This document shows positions 14,693 through 26,731 of a stretch of 64,000 nt of DNA, piece by piece (the first letter of the stretch is position 1; the number at the start of each line of letters is the position of its first letter). Origin of the DNA: Nautilus pompilius (lineage: Eukaryota > Mollusca > Cephalopoda > Nautilida > Nautilidae); NCBI GenBank assembly GCA_018389105.1, contig JACATO010000067.1, positions 186,001-250,000 of the forward strand, given 5' to 3'. The notes under the pieces are model-generated. The model was given only the letters and a program-made list of their open reading frames with translations, ran no database searches and was not told where the DNA came from. Made by a program: the position numbers and the translations under genes.

Positions 14693-17600
14693 TATTATAT
14701 TATTTTAAACCATTCAGAAAGATGTGAAATGTCTGTTTTTCCAATGGTTGGTTAAGTAGACCAGTTGCACTGCTGTGTTAGTCTTTGAAGGAGGTGATGT
14801 TCCACAATATTCTTGAGGGACTATGCTTTACAAGAGATGGAAATATGGGGCATCATAATCTATTGAAGCTATTTTTTCATTGCCTTATTCACTACTCCTG
14901 TAGTCCTAATGATAATGGGTATCACATTTGTCTTTATCTGCCACACTGTATTACATTCAGTTCGCAGGTCAGCATATTTCTGTATCTTTTCTCTTTCTTT
15001 GACACTGTAGTCACTGTGAATGACAGCACCTATTGGCTGTCACATTCTAGTTTCTCTATAATACTTTTATTATATAAATAACTTGGTTTGTAATTTTTTG
15101 ATATTCCTAGAATGATTGGCTTGATGATAAGTCAGATGGGCAGTAAATTTTAAACTTAGATTGAGCTGGCTTTAGCATATTTTCCAAACTATTTAAACAT
15201 GATTTTATTAGATGAAGTGTTTCATGAGCCACACTATATTGGCTTTGTTGTCTAGCAGCTGGTTGCTATGCAGTGTTTAAACAGGAACGTAAGAAACCTT
15301 AAATAAGTGTCATTCTCTGAGATTTAAGGAAACCTCCCCACAATAGTGTTATGAAGCCTCAACTAACAAAAAAAAACAATTAATTCTTTCTTTCTGTGCC
15401 TCTCCTCTCTTCTAATAAATGGCATTGCAGATGTAGATAATGGATAATGTTCAGTACTTGTTTTGTCGACTTTGGCATGTGTTTTGATGGACACTATTTA
15501 CCAGAATTCTAATAGACTTGAGTGACGTGCTAACTTCCACAGTGTTGCATTGTGGGAAGTTTTTAAAAAAATTGTGGACAGACACTTATTTCACATTTGC
15601 ATGCACAGATCTAAGAATTCTTTTAAAAATATTATTCACTCTTAAAAATTTGTTTTAGTACATCTTTGGGGTTTTTACCAGCAAATGAAAAGATTTTAAA
15701 ATTGTTAATTTTCTTTAAGAATATAATCTTATTTACTTAACAGCGAACTCTGACAAAAAAAAAATAAGGATGAACACAGACATGTAGAATCTCTTGCATT
15801 CAAAGTATATCTAAATTTTTTAAAACTGTATGATAATATGAGTGGTTTAAGCTATTATCTGAAATGAATTTCATTCTTTAATGGACAAAACATCCTGAGC
15901 GCGCATATTTTTAAAAATCTAAATAACACAAAAAAGTTTTGCATCTTATTGAGTAATTAAATCTCTTATCCTCAGATTTGGGTTTGGTTCTGCTACAAAC
16001 AAGATAAATTATGAAGTATTTTTGAGAAATATTGAGAACAACTGTTATGTAGTACCCAGACCAAATATCCAGGAGTTTACAACATTATCTCCCAGTGAAG
16101 CTGGTGAAAAGCTTGAATCCAGAATCAAAGACCAGATAGAAGTTTTACAAAAGGTAAATAAACATGCAGACACACACACACACACACACACACTTTCTCT
16201 CTCTCTTTCTTTATTCACAAAATTTCTTCACCAAACAACTATTTTATAGAAAAAAAAAGTTAATGTTTCTAGCTTTATATTATCCTTTTTTAAAACATGC
16301 ATTTGAAAAATGTTTAACCCTTGTTAGCATGCTTCTTGTGGAAACTTAAATAAACATCAAAGTTTGAGTTTCTGAAAAGTGCCAGGTACTTTGTAATCAG
16401 AAGAGTAAATCTACCATTTTTTTGGCGTATAAGTCAGTACTTTCTTCTGCAAGGGCCCGACCATCGACTTATACTCCATTCCAACTTATATATGGATGAA
16501 ATCATGATACTGGGAACATGGGACCCTTAAGTACATAAATTTCCTCATGGTATGATTGTACGTGCATGTGGGTGCATGCTGCCTCAGATTCAGTTACCTC
16601 CCTTTTATTTAAGGCTTAGGGGCACAGATATCATTGTGTTAGGGGAACTTCATTTCGCCAAAGTTGTAAAAAATATCAACCCTCACTTGGAAATGCCCAC
16701 TATAAAGAAAAGGAAAGCTTATACTGCAGCTTTTAAACTGGAAGTGGTGAATTTTTCTGAAAACAATGGTGGAAATATCGCAGCAGAACGGCAGTATGGT
16801 GTTAGTGAGAAATTTGTTTGCTATTGGTGAAAAGCAAAGGATTCATTACAAGAGACTGTAAAAAGCAAGAACGCAAACCAGGGTTGCAGAGCTGGATGAT
16901 TCATCTTTTTATTTGATAGGCAAAAATCATGTCAAACTGTGTTCCATACGGATTGAAGGTTCTTTATTTCACCTAAAACTCTTTCCTTCAAACCTCTCAC
17001 TTTGATGTTATCCACCACTGCTGTTTTATAATCCTGACAGAAATTTTATACTGTTATCACTGTAAAAAAGTATGATCGCACTATTGACTTATATGTGGAT
17101 GAAGGCCTGGAAAACGGGAAAATTGACCCGAAAAATACGGTACTTCTGCAAAGTTATTGTGCAAGTTCTACTGATTACACCATTAATATTCACAGCTCTG
17201 ACTCTATGCCATTTTATTTTTTGCTAAGCAGTAATGAAATGGTAGCCTGTTACGTCTGGTCTTGTCGATAAAGTCATGCCTTTTCATGCTGATGTTAAGT
17301 ATGCTATGTCAAGCGGTGAATTTAGACTATATATTTCTTTAAAGCAATGAATCTGTAAGTTCAATTTCATGTGTAGTTTTCACCTACTTCTAAAAAGCAT
17401 CAATTCAAGCATGGCAAATAAAATAAATATTCCCTTGTTTGTTTGCTTGTGACAGAATTTCTAGATCTCAGTACAGCACCAGCAAAGCATGATAGTGACC
17501 TGGAATGAGAGGTTTCCTCCATGGCCAGCTTGTTCTTCAGATCTGTCACTGATTCAGTATAGTTCAGGTGTTCACAGTTACTGTTATTTGTAAAAGAGAA

Positions 17601-20600
17601 ACCTAATTATGCTTGTTCAAGTAGCCTGTATACAAACTGCTTGTATGGTTATTTAAATGTATTGACTTATAAATGTAAGGAAATCACCCCACCATCCACC
17701 CCCCTTCCCCCAGATAAAAACTGGCTTTAGTGAGATTTTTTGTTTGATTGCTGCTGAGAATAAGCTGCAGGCCACCTTCACTGTGAAAACTTGCCAAAAG
17801 ATTTCTTGAGAAACCTTCTCAGAAGAGTATAAACCTTTTGACAGCAGGATAACAGGCAGGCATGTACATGAACTGCTGCTGCTATTGATGATGAGCAGCC
17901 TGCTGCACCTGTTAGTTATTTAAGAAAAATGAAGTGAATGATGAATTTAAGTTTTGCTGTATAATTTCTAGGCTACACTATATCTTTAATGACCACTGAC
18001 ACAATTAATAACAATAACTACTATTACAAAAGTCCGGGTTGTACAACTTTAAATAAACTCTCAACATTGCTAGCTTTTCATCTAACTAGTCACTCCTACA
18101 CTGCTCGCCTTGCTTGATTTTTTTTTTCTGTTCCATGCAGGCATTCTCAGTCTTTGACAAGCAGCAGACTGGCTGGATACCTGCCAACAAGTTCTTGCAA
18201 GTGCTGGATGCGTTTTGTTTTAAGCTGACTCTGCCTCAGTGGAATGGACTTAAGATCAAATGTGGTATCACAAGTGAAAACAGCATCAACTATAAGCAGT
18301 TTCTCGACCAGTTTCTTCCAGATGATCAGGTGACTTGTTACAGCATTCCTTATATGCATAGCAGATTTCTCAACTAGATATTTCCTTGGTGAATTCTGTT
18401 ATACTAATCCTTATGCAGAGAGTAGGTTTCCAAAATTTATAATTACAAAGTATTTATTTCATCACAAGCTTTATTGAGTGATATATATATATTGAAACTT
18501 GGTATCAATGCCTTGTAGAATGTAGGAACCTAAAACTTTAGAAGAGTTTGAAAAAAGGGGAATGCCTCTGAAATCCCCAAAACCCCTTAGTTTTGTTGAT
18601 GCTCTCTGCAAATCTTTCTTGTGTATTCTGCCAATCTCATCTGGGTATAGCTTCATTCTGAATCTTAAAAGGTTTATTCAGAAATGGAATGAATGTCCAC
18701 CTATGTCCATTTTAGACCACAAAACCAATTTATTTCAGCTATTGTCATTAACTGTTACATGATTAAAATACATTTTAAAATGTTAATCCTTGTAATATTT
18801 TTTTCTTTTTTTTAAAATTAAAACATTTCATTCTAACAAAGATGGGAAAAAAAAAGTTGCTTAAGTAACTAGTACCATAAATAGTTTTTTGGTTTTTTTA
18901 TACATCATCAAAACCAGTGGTTTATAGTTTGAAGTCTTTGGTAGGCTCAATATTTTTGTGGACCCAATCTTTTCTTTCACTTTCATGGACACAAAACTGT
19001 AAATTAATCACAAAATTCATTCAATGCGTTTGGTGCAATTCCCTTAGGAGTATTACATAATTTAAAATGTTAAGTTTTTGTGATATTTCTTAGTGAGTTT
19101 ACCCAAGTTGTACATGTTTTCATTAGTTGCTTTTAAAAACATTCTATGATTTAATTTTTTAAAACATTTTTCAGAATCTCTGCATAAAAGATATTTAGCA
19201 TATTATATTTACTGTGTCTTTGTTTCTTTATAGTCAGCTTTGTTACCAAGATATTCCAACAGGAATGGCAGAAGGTAGGGTAGGGATTAGCAGTGTGTAC
19301 AATCTTAGTTCCTTCTTTTCTTAGAAGCAACTACCACCATCTACTGCCATCAGGATGGAGGAGGACATCCAAGATCAACTGCAGGAACTTGTGCTCTCCA
19401 ACAAAGACAACCTACTCAGTGCTTTCCAAGAGGCTGATTATGCAGACCTTAATGTGGTCAGCCCACAGGACTTTCGCAATATTTTAGGCAAATTTGACTT
19501 TTCCATGCAAGACGATGAGGTACTGAATCTCATTTCTTCTCACTATTTTTTCTTTTAATTTTGTTTCACAAGAATCTGCTTCAGGCAGTTTCCATTAACC
19601 GAACTTCTATATTATGTTAGTTACACACAGCCAGCAGTTTACTTACCATTGTTGCAATATTATTCTGACTCAAACAATTGTTCCCCTCTATTTGAATATT
19701 AAATCTTTGTCAAGAAGGATAATCATGTATTTTAAAGTGCATAAATTTTTGTCTCCCCTTTCTTTTCTCCTAAAAAAAAAAAAAAATTTCAAACAGAACG
19801 ATATTAATATATATAAACTGTCATGTACACCCAAAATTCATTGAAATACTGTAAATAAAACACTTTTTGTACTATTTTAACCAATATCATTAATTTTAAG
19901 AGACCAGTAATTTTATTATTGGAACCAAATAATTGTATTGAAAGACATTTTAGCCACCCAGTCTTCCTGGAGTAACTAACCCTGTACTGCATACCAAATG
20001 CCCAGTCTTATCCGTGAATATGTTTAGCAGTGGTAACATGGCTATCAAATGGAATTAATTAGAATTTCTCTTTAATATCTTTTTTTTGATAATGTAATAA
20101 AGTGTGATTGTGTTTATTGATCCTCTTGTCTGTCATAGTGTGATTCACAATAAAGTCTTAAAAATATAGTAAATCCACTTTATTAACGATTAAAAGAAAC
20201 CTTTGTTTCAAATGTGATGCACAGCTGTTTGCAAAGCATTAATGGTATATATATACTTGTTAGATCATGCCGCTTTCGAAATCTAAGATGCCTTATCAAA
20301 CTAATGTGAACTGTTTTTTTTTTTTAATATAGTTTGAGAAACTCTTGCCTACACTTCCTGTTAACGAGTTTGGAAATGTGACCTACCGAGATTTCTTAAA
20401 GCAGTACATAGCAACCAATCAAAACCTTGTATTGCTAGAGACTTTGAACGCAGATGTAAACGATGAGCCAGAATCAAAGTTACCTGCACTTGAGTCTGTT
20501 TCTGACAGGCCACAATCTGCAATTTTACCGGACAAACCTCATTTACAGGCAAGTGGTTTTGGTTTTTTCTTTGTGGGTGTTGTTCATAGCACAGGGCTTA

Positions 20601-23600
20601 GAATCCTAGTGTATCAAAATTTATAAAGAATTTAAAAACAAAAGATCTAATCATAAAATATTAGCAAAAACAACCAAAGTACAAAATTACTGGTTAGAAT
20701 AATAAGCTTTGCGGTGTTTCTTCAAACTCCCACTTGTTTTATTATATGGAGTCTTCTGTATTTTTTTTTTTTTTTAGTCATCTACCATCAGTCATTCTGC
20801 ATCAGCTGCACCCTATCCATCGATGGCTAATGTGATGGTCAATGCTGAATCAGTAGAAAAAAAGTTGAAAAAAATAATTTATTCCCACTGGAAAGCGATT
20901 CAGCAGAAGTGCCGACGATATGACTTAAAAAATACGGGACTGATTGGCGCACAGCAGTTCAAAGGTATATTTAAATGGTATTTTAATAAGATTCTTCTCC
21001 TGTGGTGGAACAGACAATTGTCACAGAATTAAAAAAAATCTCAGTTATAGTTCTTAGTTTTTGTACACATTGCAATGCAACTAAGTGACATTTTAGAACA
21101 TCATCTGCATATTTTACTGCATTTTAAGTCATGTTATCTCAGCATTTTGATAGCTTACAAGGAAGCAAGGGCCCCCAAAGAAGAGAAATGGACATCATTT
21201 CAATTCTTAAATTGATTAACACCATCAGTATTAACTACACTTGGGCATAATTTATTCCACTTTGTAACAAATTTTATTACAACAAATATTTCCTGATATT
21301 TAATCATACTGAAATCTTAGCTAATTTGTAATTATGGCTCCTAGTAACTATAGATAGCAAGAAATTTGCTCCCTGTCTTCATATTCGAAACCCCTAATTA
21401 GCTTGAGAACTTCTATTAGGTCTTATTTCAAACTTGGTAGATTTAATATTTTAAATCAGTCAGTGAATTCCAAATCCTGGAGAGACAAAACATTCTGGTA
21501 TCTATGTTGAACTCTATTTAATCAACATTCTCTCTTAAATAAGACTCCACAGGTACACAGCATATAGTGTAAAAACCAAGAATTTATACATCAAAACTGA
21601 ACCAAGCCATTTTTGGCCAGGATTTTAACTCAGGCCATTGACTTTTAGCTGTCTAGTAACCTAACCTAACCACCAAATTATATATATAATACAAAGATTT
21701 TTTTAATGTTTAGCCTGTAGAACATGAAAGAAAGAGAATTTTCTTTGATGGTTACTCTCTTGTTGCTTTATTATGATGTACAGTAACTTGTCACTATTCC
21801 GAGAATAAAACATGGCTACCTAAACATAATGACTTTTCTGACTTGTTAACTTTTTTTTTTTTTTTTTTTAAGTTATTTTGTCCCAATATGGGAGAACTTT
21901 GTCTGACTTGGAGTTCTCCAAATTCATGCAGAAGTATGACCTGAAGGGAGATGGATATATCCAATATGTGGAACTGCTCCGTCATTTTGTTCTCACTTTG
22001 AAGCCTAAAGAATGCAGGCTAATGCGTCGACAGAAATTGCACAAACCTATGCTCTCTGTAATTGAAAAGGTACATCATTTTTTTGTAAATTTTAAATTTG
22101 TAGGAAAAAAAAACAGAACTTCTTGCCAAGTTCAGGGTCTTGCAAAACCTCAGAGTGATTGATAATTATAGGCCAGTTAATCTAACCCTGATAATATGCA
22201 GATTTTTAGAATCCTTTATTAGTGATTTACAAAATCATCTAATGAAAGAATATTTTAAAAGAGATTCTTAGCTTGGTTTGGAAAGTAAAAAAAAAATTAA
22301 TCTATCAAATCTAGAAGAATTTTTGAAAGACCTGACTTATTTAGTTGTTGGCAAAATCAAATGATTACCTTGCTTATTTAGACTTGGGTAAGGCTCTTGA
22401 TAAAGTCCACTTGTCTTGGAGTTTAGAATATCCAAGGCATGACACCCTGTTCTAGTGTTTATTCACTAACACAAACTGCCATTACATTTGACATTGCTAG
22501 AATTTACCATCTTGTTGCATTGATGTTATCTCAGCCATAACAAGAAATTACAGATGTACATCCATACAAAATCTGGCAAACACTTTTGTTTAATAAATTG
22601 TTTGCAAAAATTTTGTGCAGATTTGTCTCTTGATTTTGTATATAATCTTCAGATTTTTAGATAAATATCAAGAATTTTGTTGAATGGGTGTTGACATAGT
22701 TTTGTGAAGATTCATGGGGATATTAAAATTTTTTGTTGATATGGTGTTTCATGAGAAAGGTAATATTTACATCAGTGCTTTCTATGTAAAATAAAGCAAT
22801 AATTCCATACTGCCAGATATCACTGATGTACAAATGTGAACAATGACTGCAGTTTGCACCATAGAAAAGCAACAATTTAATTTGTTTTTTGTGGTCTGAA
22901 GGTGTTCCACTGTAGAATGTTGATGCAAAGAAAAGTGTATGAGTGGGTAATTGGGATTGAAAATGCCCAAACACCAGTAGTGGATGAAGATTGACCAGGA
23001 TGCCCTAATAGTGTCAGGTGTTGCAGTATGGCAATGCAAGACTAGTGTTCAGTCAACCATCAACACACTAAACTCTTTCTCCCTACAGTCTTGATCTTGC
23101 CCCATACAATTTTTTCTTTCTTTTTTTTGGACCACTGAAAGATGCTGTCCAAGGTTGAAGATTTGTCAGTGATTATGATATCCAACAGGTTACATGTGGT
23201 TTACTCAGCAACAAATTGCTGGACTATGAGTTGCAAAAATAGGAACTATGTGGAGAAGTGAGGCAGTCCAATGAAGGATAACCTGATCACTTGTTTTATT
23301 TATGAAATAGTCATTCAAGATTTAGCATGGAATCCATCTCGGCCTCCCTTTGCAGATTGCTCCCACATTCTCTATTGGGTTGAAGATCAGGGAATTTACA
23401 AGCCAGTCTAGTTATTCCATGTTGTTTTGTGTGGAAAAATATTTTAACTGTTCTGGATGTGTGGCAGGATACAAGAACTGTATATGTACTACTTGCTGTT
23501 CATCATGGCTTTCACTGGAATGAGCAAGCCTGTCCCATGACAAGAGAAACACCCCCAAAGCATCATCCACCCTATCTGGATGTTTTACATTCTGACTGAT

Positions 23601-25864
23601 ATGATCAGCAATATGTACTACTTTTGCTAGGCCTGACAAATATACTGGCTTCATTGACCTCGTACTTCAAATATATTTTGTCAGAAAGCAGCACCTTCCT
23701 TCATTCATGATGTGTTTCTAAGCATGTGCCAGCCAAGCAGTTGTTTCTTCAGAGGCTTTCTGTCTACCATCCAAAGTCTTTGTTGTGCAGTTGGAGCCAG
23801 ATAAATGCCGGCAGTGTCCAGTTTCTTTAGCATGTCACTGGTCTTCTGATGATCTAGCTTGCTTTTTCACAGTAGTAATCTTGTTTTCATCTACATCTCC
23901 CTTTTCATTTTGGAGATATTGAGCCAATGTCAAGCTTTTTGTAAGTTTATTTAGTGACTAAAATGACCCAGCATTCCATCAATATATCTTTGAGATATTG
24001 ACATGTACTCATGCATTCTTACAATTGCAATTCTCTTTCTTGAGATTATATTCATAATCAAAAAGTAATCATATCAAAATTTCAAAAAAAAAGATGTTGA
24101 AAGTCAAGAGGTTGTAGCCAGGCTAAGGAATAATGCAATCATTGGAAAAAATGGTGCATTTTACTGCTGATGCATATTGGGTAAAAACAAAAAAAAAAAA
24201 AGTTTATTGAAAAATGTTTAAAAATTGTGATGTTCCCATTAGTTTGTGTAAGACTATATCATGATAGTATGAGTGAATTAGTTTAAGTTGCCATTTAGTA
24301 GTGCACGGTTATCTACTCTACCATAAAAATGTGATATACAAAACACTACATAATTGCTCAACTATTTCAGAATTTTGAAATATATTTTCCTAAGCTAGTA
24401 ATTATTAGGTCGTTACAAAAGTTTTGTTGGTTTTTATATTATGTTAATTTATGGTTCATTTTTTGCATGCTTGTGAAGGTGTATGTAGATAATCTATGTT
24501 TTGTAGTGTGCGCTTTGGCATACATTATGCAAAACCTACCTTTTTAAAAATCATAAAATGGATATTTGTTTCAGGGTTCTGAGTGAAGCATGGATAGAAA
24601 AGTTTTTAATGCCATTTTGCTCTACAAGTTCAAACCAGGCCACAAAGCGAGCAAGGCAACTTGTAATATTAAGCAAGCATGGGGCGAGGACACAGCAAGT
24701 GAGTGCACAGTACAAAGATGGTTTGCAAAGTTTTGATCAGATGTGAGCCTTGAAGATAAGGAATGTAGATGTCCTTCCAGCTGTGCTGATGACTGTCTGA
24801 AAGCCTCAGTTGGAGCTGATCCATGAAAAACAGAGAGAAATTGCTGTAAGCATTGCAACTGTTTCCCAGCATTTTCATGCAATCGCCCAGGTGAAAAAGC
24901 TTGACAAATGGGTGCCTCACGAGTTGAATGAACAACAAAATCATTAATTAGAGATCTGCTCTTCGCTTGTCATAAGAAACAAAAATGGATCCTTTACGAC
25001 AATTGTAAATGATCAGCACAGTGGCTTGACAGAGACAAGGTGCCTAACCACATTCCATAACCCAGCCTCCACCCAAAAAGGTCATGGTCACTCTGGTGGA
25101 CAGCAACCGGTGTCATTCACTATAATCTTTTGTAACCTGGCGATACCACCACACCTGAAAGGTATGACTACTACCTTGACAAGTTCCTTCATATGAAATC
25201 CTTCTCCAACCAAGCAACAATTGAAACTGCCTTCCAAGTTTATCAACTCCAGATTTTTTTTCAACATGGTATAAATGCACCTGTAACTTGTTGGCAGAAG
25301 TGCATTGATTGTAATGGAACTTTGAGTAATAAACTTCACATTCAGCAATGATATGAAGTCTCGTTGCGGTAAAAAACCGACAAAAATTTTGTAACAACCT
25401 TATACATTACATTATTTGTCTTGTATTTATATTTCTTTCATATGCCAAATCATTAATTTGGTGTAGCATTACATAATTTTCTTAAAACAAAGCATACTCT
25501 GACTGAATGTCAATAGCTAAAATAACAGATCACTTCTGTCTTTGTTCTGTTTAATCAAATGAATATCCAATTATTTCTCTTTCAGCTTGCTACTGGAACA
25601 ATCAGCAACAAAATCTATGATGCAATGCTGAGGCTGCGTGATACCATACTGGACAAATGGAAGCTGATCAGACGAGCATTTGCCAACATTGACAAAGACT
25701 TGAAAGGCAATGTCAGCCTAATTGACTTCCGGAAGGTCCTGAAGCAGTTCAATGTCAACTTGACTGAAGATGAGTTCTTTGAAATCATCTCATTCTATGA
25801 TAAGGACATGACTGGGCAAATTAACTACAACATGTTTCTTAGAGCTTACATAAAATCATGGTGA
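2901..25864 (+). CDS. EFCAB6: EFCAB6-like multi-EF-hand protein, 3' two-thirds (18 exons, 5' end outside window)
   Basis: Multi-EF-hand calcium-binding protein. The family (EFCAB6/DJBP) is known as a testis-enriched EF-hand protein that binds DJ-1 and androgen receptor; that role is family knowledge, not visible here. I joined 18 exons whose splice phases all agree: 2901-3026, 3588-3708, 5393-5560, 5863-5949, 6981-7144, 8481-8636, 9804-9972, 10743-11000, 11499-11707, 13099-13206, 13858-14013, 15976-16153, 18141-18329, 19325-19519, 20333-20548, 20778-20964, 21873-22069 and 25586-25864 (stop TGA). They give 1053 complete codons plus a split first codon. Human EFCAB6 is about 1500 aa, so roughly the N-terminal third is upstream. 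Most exon pairs encode one degenerate EF-hand pair (F-x-x-x-D...G...F). Few loops keep all calcium ligands. The symbol is the best match by architecture; another multi-EF-hand family member is possible. Confidence 0.82.
4430..4690 (-). mobile_element. tRNA-derived SINE copy
   Basis: In reverse orientation the sequence has an A-box-like stretch (cccagtggttagcctactgg) followed by a B-box-like stretch (ggtcaaatccct), the arrangement of a tRNA head. A body resembling the other SINE copies in the window follows. It lies in the intron between 3708 and 5393. The remaining intron sequence is plain AT-rich DNA. Confidence 0.55.
5990..6560. mobile_element. cluster of SINE fragments in both orientations
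   Basis: Between 6190 and 6350 the minus strand has a B-box-like gagtttgaattccc and a tail with ggttttctccagg. From about 6355 the plus strand carries the body seen in other copies (ggttttcttccacatctaaa, then actagtaggggattt). The pieces look like two or more SINEs inserted together within the intron 5950-6980. Confidence 0.45.
7910..8240. repeat. degenerate short tandem repeat rich in CACACAACNNC / AGCAC
   Basis: Loosely repeated units of roughly 25-35 bp with cacacaac, tgtg(a/g)c and catctagca-type words recur across this stretch, interrupted by an (AT)n run at about 8127-8143. The units are too diverged to fix a period by eye. It is inside the intron 7145-8480. Confidence 0.35.
10743..16153 (+). 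other. EFCAB6: EFCAB6-like exons, central block (5 exons)
   Basis: The 86-codon exon 10743-11000 begins mid-hand and ends in a charged linker. Exon 11499-11707 uses the acceptor ttttgaag. The nearer gtgtag acceptor at 11480 would put a stop in frame, so the start at 11499 is preferred. It encodes VFDKFCENQKGFLVKENF and a partner ending FTYKVFLEKL. Exon 13099-13206 is a serine-rich linker. Exons 13858-14013 and 15976-16153 form the next pair (FRSYDFKRIGFVSPPAVKRI ... KINYEVFLRNI). Confidence 0.75.
14625..14704. repeat. (ATT)n microsatellite
   Basis: Nearly uninterrupted ATT trinucleotide run of about 75 bp inside the intron 14014-15975. No coding potential. Confidence 0.9.
16169..16212. repeat. 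(CA)n-(TC)n compound microsatellite
   Basis: A CA run changes into a CT-rich run immediately after the donor of the EFCAB6 exon ending at 16153. Confidence 0.85.
16414..17140 (+). mobile_element. short pogo/POGK-like DNA transposon remnant
   Basis: The element starts ccatttttttggcgtataag and ends with the diverged inverse (gacccgaaaaatacgg). Both ends are bordered by TA, as expected for Tc1/mariner-pogo target duplications. Inside, on the plus strand, is KKRKAYTAAFKLEVVNFSEN, the start of the BrkDBD-type helix-turn-helix found in POGK-like transposases, followed by stops. At 727 bp it is an internally deleted, dead copy in the intron 16154-18140. Confidence 0.7.
17450..17580 (+). mobile_element. 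possible Tc1-like transposase scrap
   Basis: One frame reads WPACSSDLSLIQY, like the WPARSPDLNPIEN motif around the second catalytic Asp of Tc1 transposases, preceded by a scrap resembling the strand before it. It is very short and lacks ends, so this is tentative. Confidence 0.3.
21160..21610 (-). mobile_element. CR1-like LINE fragment (minus copy of an inverted pair)
   Basis: Its reverse complement matches the plus-strand fragment at about 1880-2480 over most of its length, including the blocks for the annotated reverse-transcriptase C-terminus. It lies in the intron 20965-21872 and has its own stops. Confidence 0.7.
22145..22450 (+). mobile_element. LINE reverse-transcriptase fragment
   Basis: The plus-strand frames contain NYRPVNLTLIICRFLESFI, matching the NYRPVSLTS...KILEKII block, and YLAYLDLGKALDKVHL, matching the YLDFSKAFDKVPH block of non-LTR reverse transcriptases, separated by stops and frameshifts. 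It is a truncated remnant at the start of the last EFCAB6 intron. Confidence 0.7.
22850..23290 (+). mobile_element. degenerate mariner-type transposase fragment
   Basis: Frames on the plus strand include MQRKVYEWVIGIENAQTPVV followed by DED, similar to the KVYEWxxRFKNGRTSVxDED linker of mariner transposases. Further on is DLAPYNFFLFFGPLKDAVQG, similar to SPDLAPSDFHLFGPLK near the catalytic centre. Much of the region between these blocks is missing. Termini are not visible. Confidence 0.65.
23290..24070 (-). mobile_element. degenerate Tc1-like transposase fragment
   Basis: Reading the minus strand gives QNVKHPDRV, then GVFLLSW (the VMVWGCFSWHG block), then IFNPIENVGAI, corresponding to LNPIENVWG with the catalytic Asp position altered. 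Upstream frames resemble the KKQRxARLxWAxKH segment. The order is that of a single Tc1 copy with stops and frameshifts. It abuts the mariner fragment to its left. Confidence 0.65.
24407..25400 (+). mobile_element. mariner element with both inverted termini, dead
   Basis: The ends are inverted repeats: aggtcgttacaaaagtttt on the left and the inverse of aggttgttacaaaattttt on the right. The plus-strand reading begins MDRKVFNAILLYKFKPGHKA and continues through a region like SECTVQRWFAKF, typical of the mariner N-terminal helix-turn-helix. Stops, frameshifts and internal loss leave 994 bp instead of about 1.3 kb. It sits in the intron just before the last EFCAB6 exon. Confidence 0.75.
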
Positions 25865-26078
25865 TGCTTTCATACACCAAAGTTGATGAATGAATCTTGA
25901 AAATCACAAATCACAAATGCTCACCAGTCTTATTTTTAACAACGAATTCTTGTTGCTGCAATGAACATACTTGAGATCTTCCATATAAATAGGTATTTTA
26001 TACTTTAAGAAGGACATTTAGAAAAAATCCTTGAGTCATTTGCATTTGACAATTTTTTTTTGAATTTGGGTTTGTGAA

Positions 26079-26084
26079 AATAAA
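26079..26084 (+). promoter_or_regulatory. polyadenylation signal of the EFCAB6-like gene
   Basis: Canonical AATAAA about 215 nt downstream of the TGA at 25862-25864 and before the convergent TAF12 3' end. It implies a short 3' UTR. Confidence 0.55.
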
Positions 26085-26731
26085 TTTTAAAAATCTGAAC
26101 TAAGTCTGAACACAAAAAGCAATTCTTAATATCAAATTTTCCTTCAAGGGTTGGGACAGGTTGAAAAATAATTTACTTTTTTTTTTGAAAAATCAAAACT
26201 GTCAAATCAGTGAATTATAGAACTGACTAGACATTATACCCATCTTAAAATAACATGAATTTTAATTCTCCATAAATAATTTAGAAGCATTAACTTGAAA
26301 TTTTTGCTTTTCACTGTTGCAAACATCACAGATGCTTAATCTACAATGGCTAGGGATGGTCTCAAGGCTACTTTATATGGTAATTGGTTCTGTCCTCTTA
26401 TCTCAAGAGATATTAAATTCAAAACAAACTTCAAAGATTTGTGAAGTAACCAGCACCTTTAATCCTCTTCAATTTAAAAAAAAAAATTTTTTTTCACCTT
26501 TCATAAACTTAATTATGAACATTTTAAAACAAAGCAAAAAACATTAAAATTGGTATATTTTATTATAACATTCTGTCATTCTCATGCATGCTAATTTTCC
26601 ATTGATCACACACACTGTACAATTTACATTTTCTTCCCTGAACAAGTGGCAATACAACTTAATTATAACATTAATAAAAATACTTGTTATAAATGAAAAA
26701 AAAAAAGTTTTTTTTTTCATTTGCATTGTGA

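Larger units (their letters stand above)
18141..25864 (+). other. EFCAB6: EFCAB6-like exons, C-terminal block with the best EF-hands (6 exons)
   Basis: The exon at 18141-18329 has a loop of type DKQQTGWIPANKF paired with NSINYKQFLDQF. Exon 21873-22069 carries DLKGDGYIQYVE, a nearly canonical 12-residue loop with D1, K3, D5, G6 and E12. The last exon (25586-25864) has two hands, DKDLKGNVSLIDF and DKDMTGQINYNMF, and ends with a Trp before TGA. Exon 20333-20548 ends in CAG followed by gcaagt, a GC donor. A polyadenylation signal AATAAA is at 26079-26084, about 215 nt past the stop. Confidence 0.8.

Noticed and set aside
23412-23654. 80-codon minus-strand protein
   Set aside because: It is an internal piece of the degraded Tc1 transposase, not a gene.
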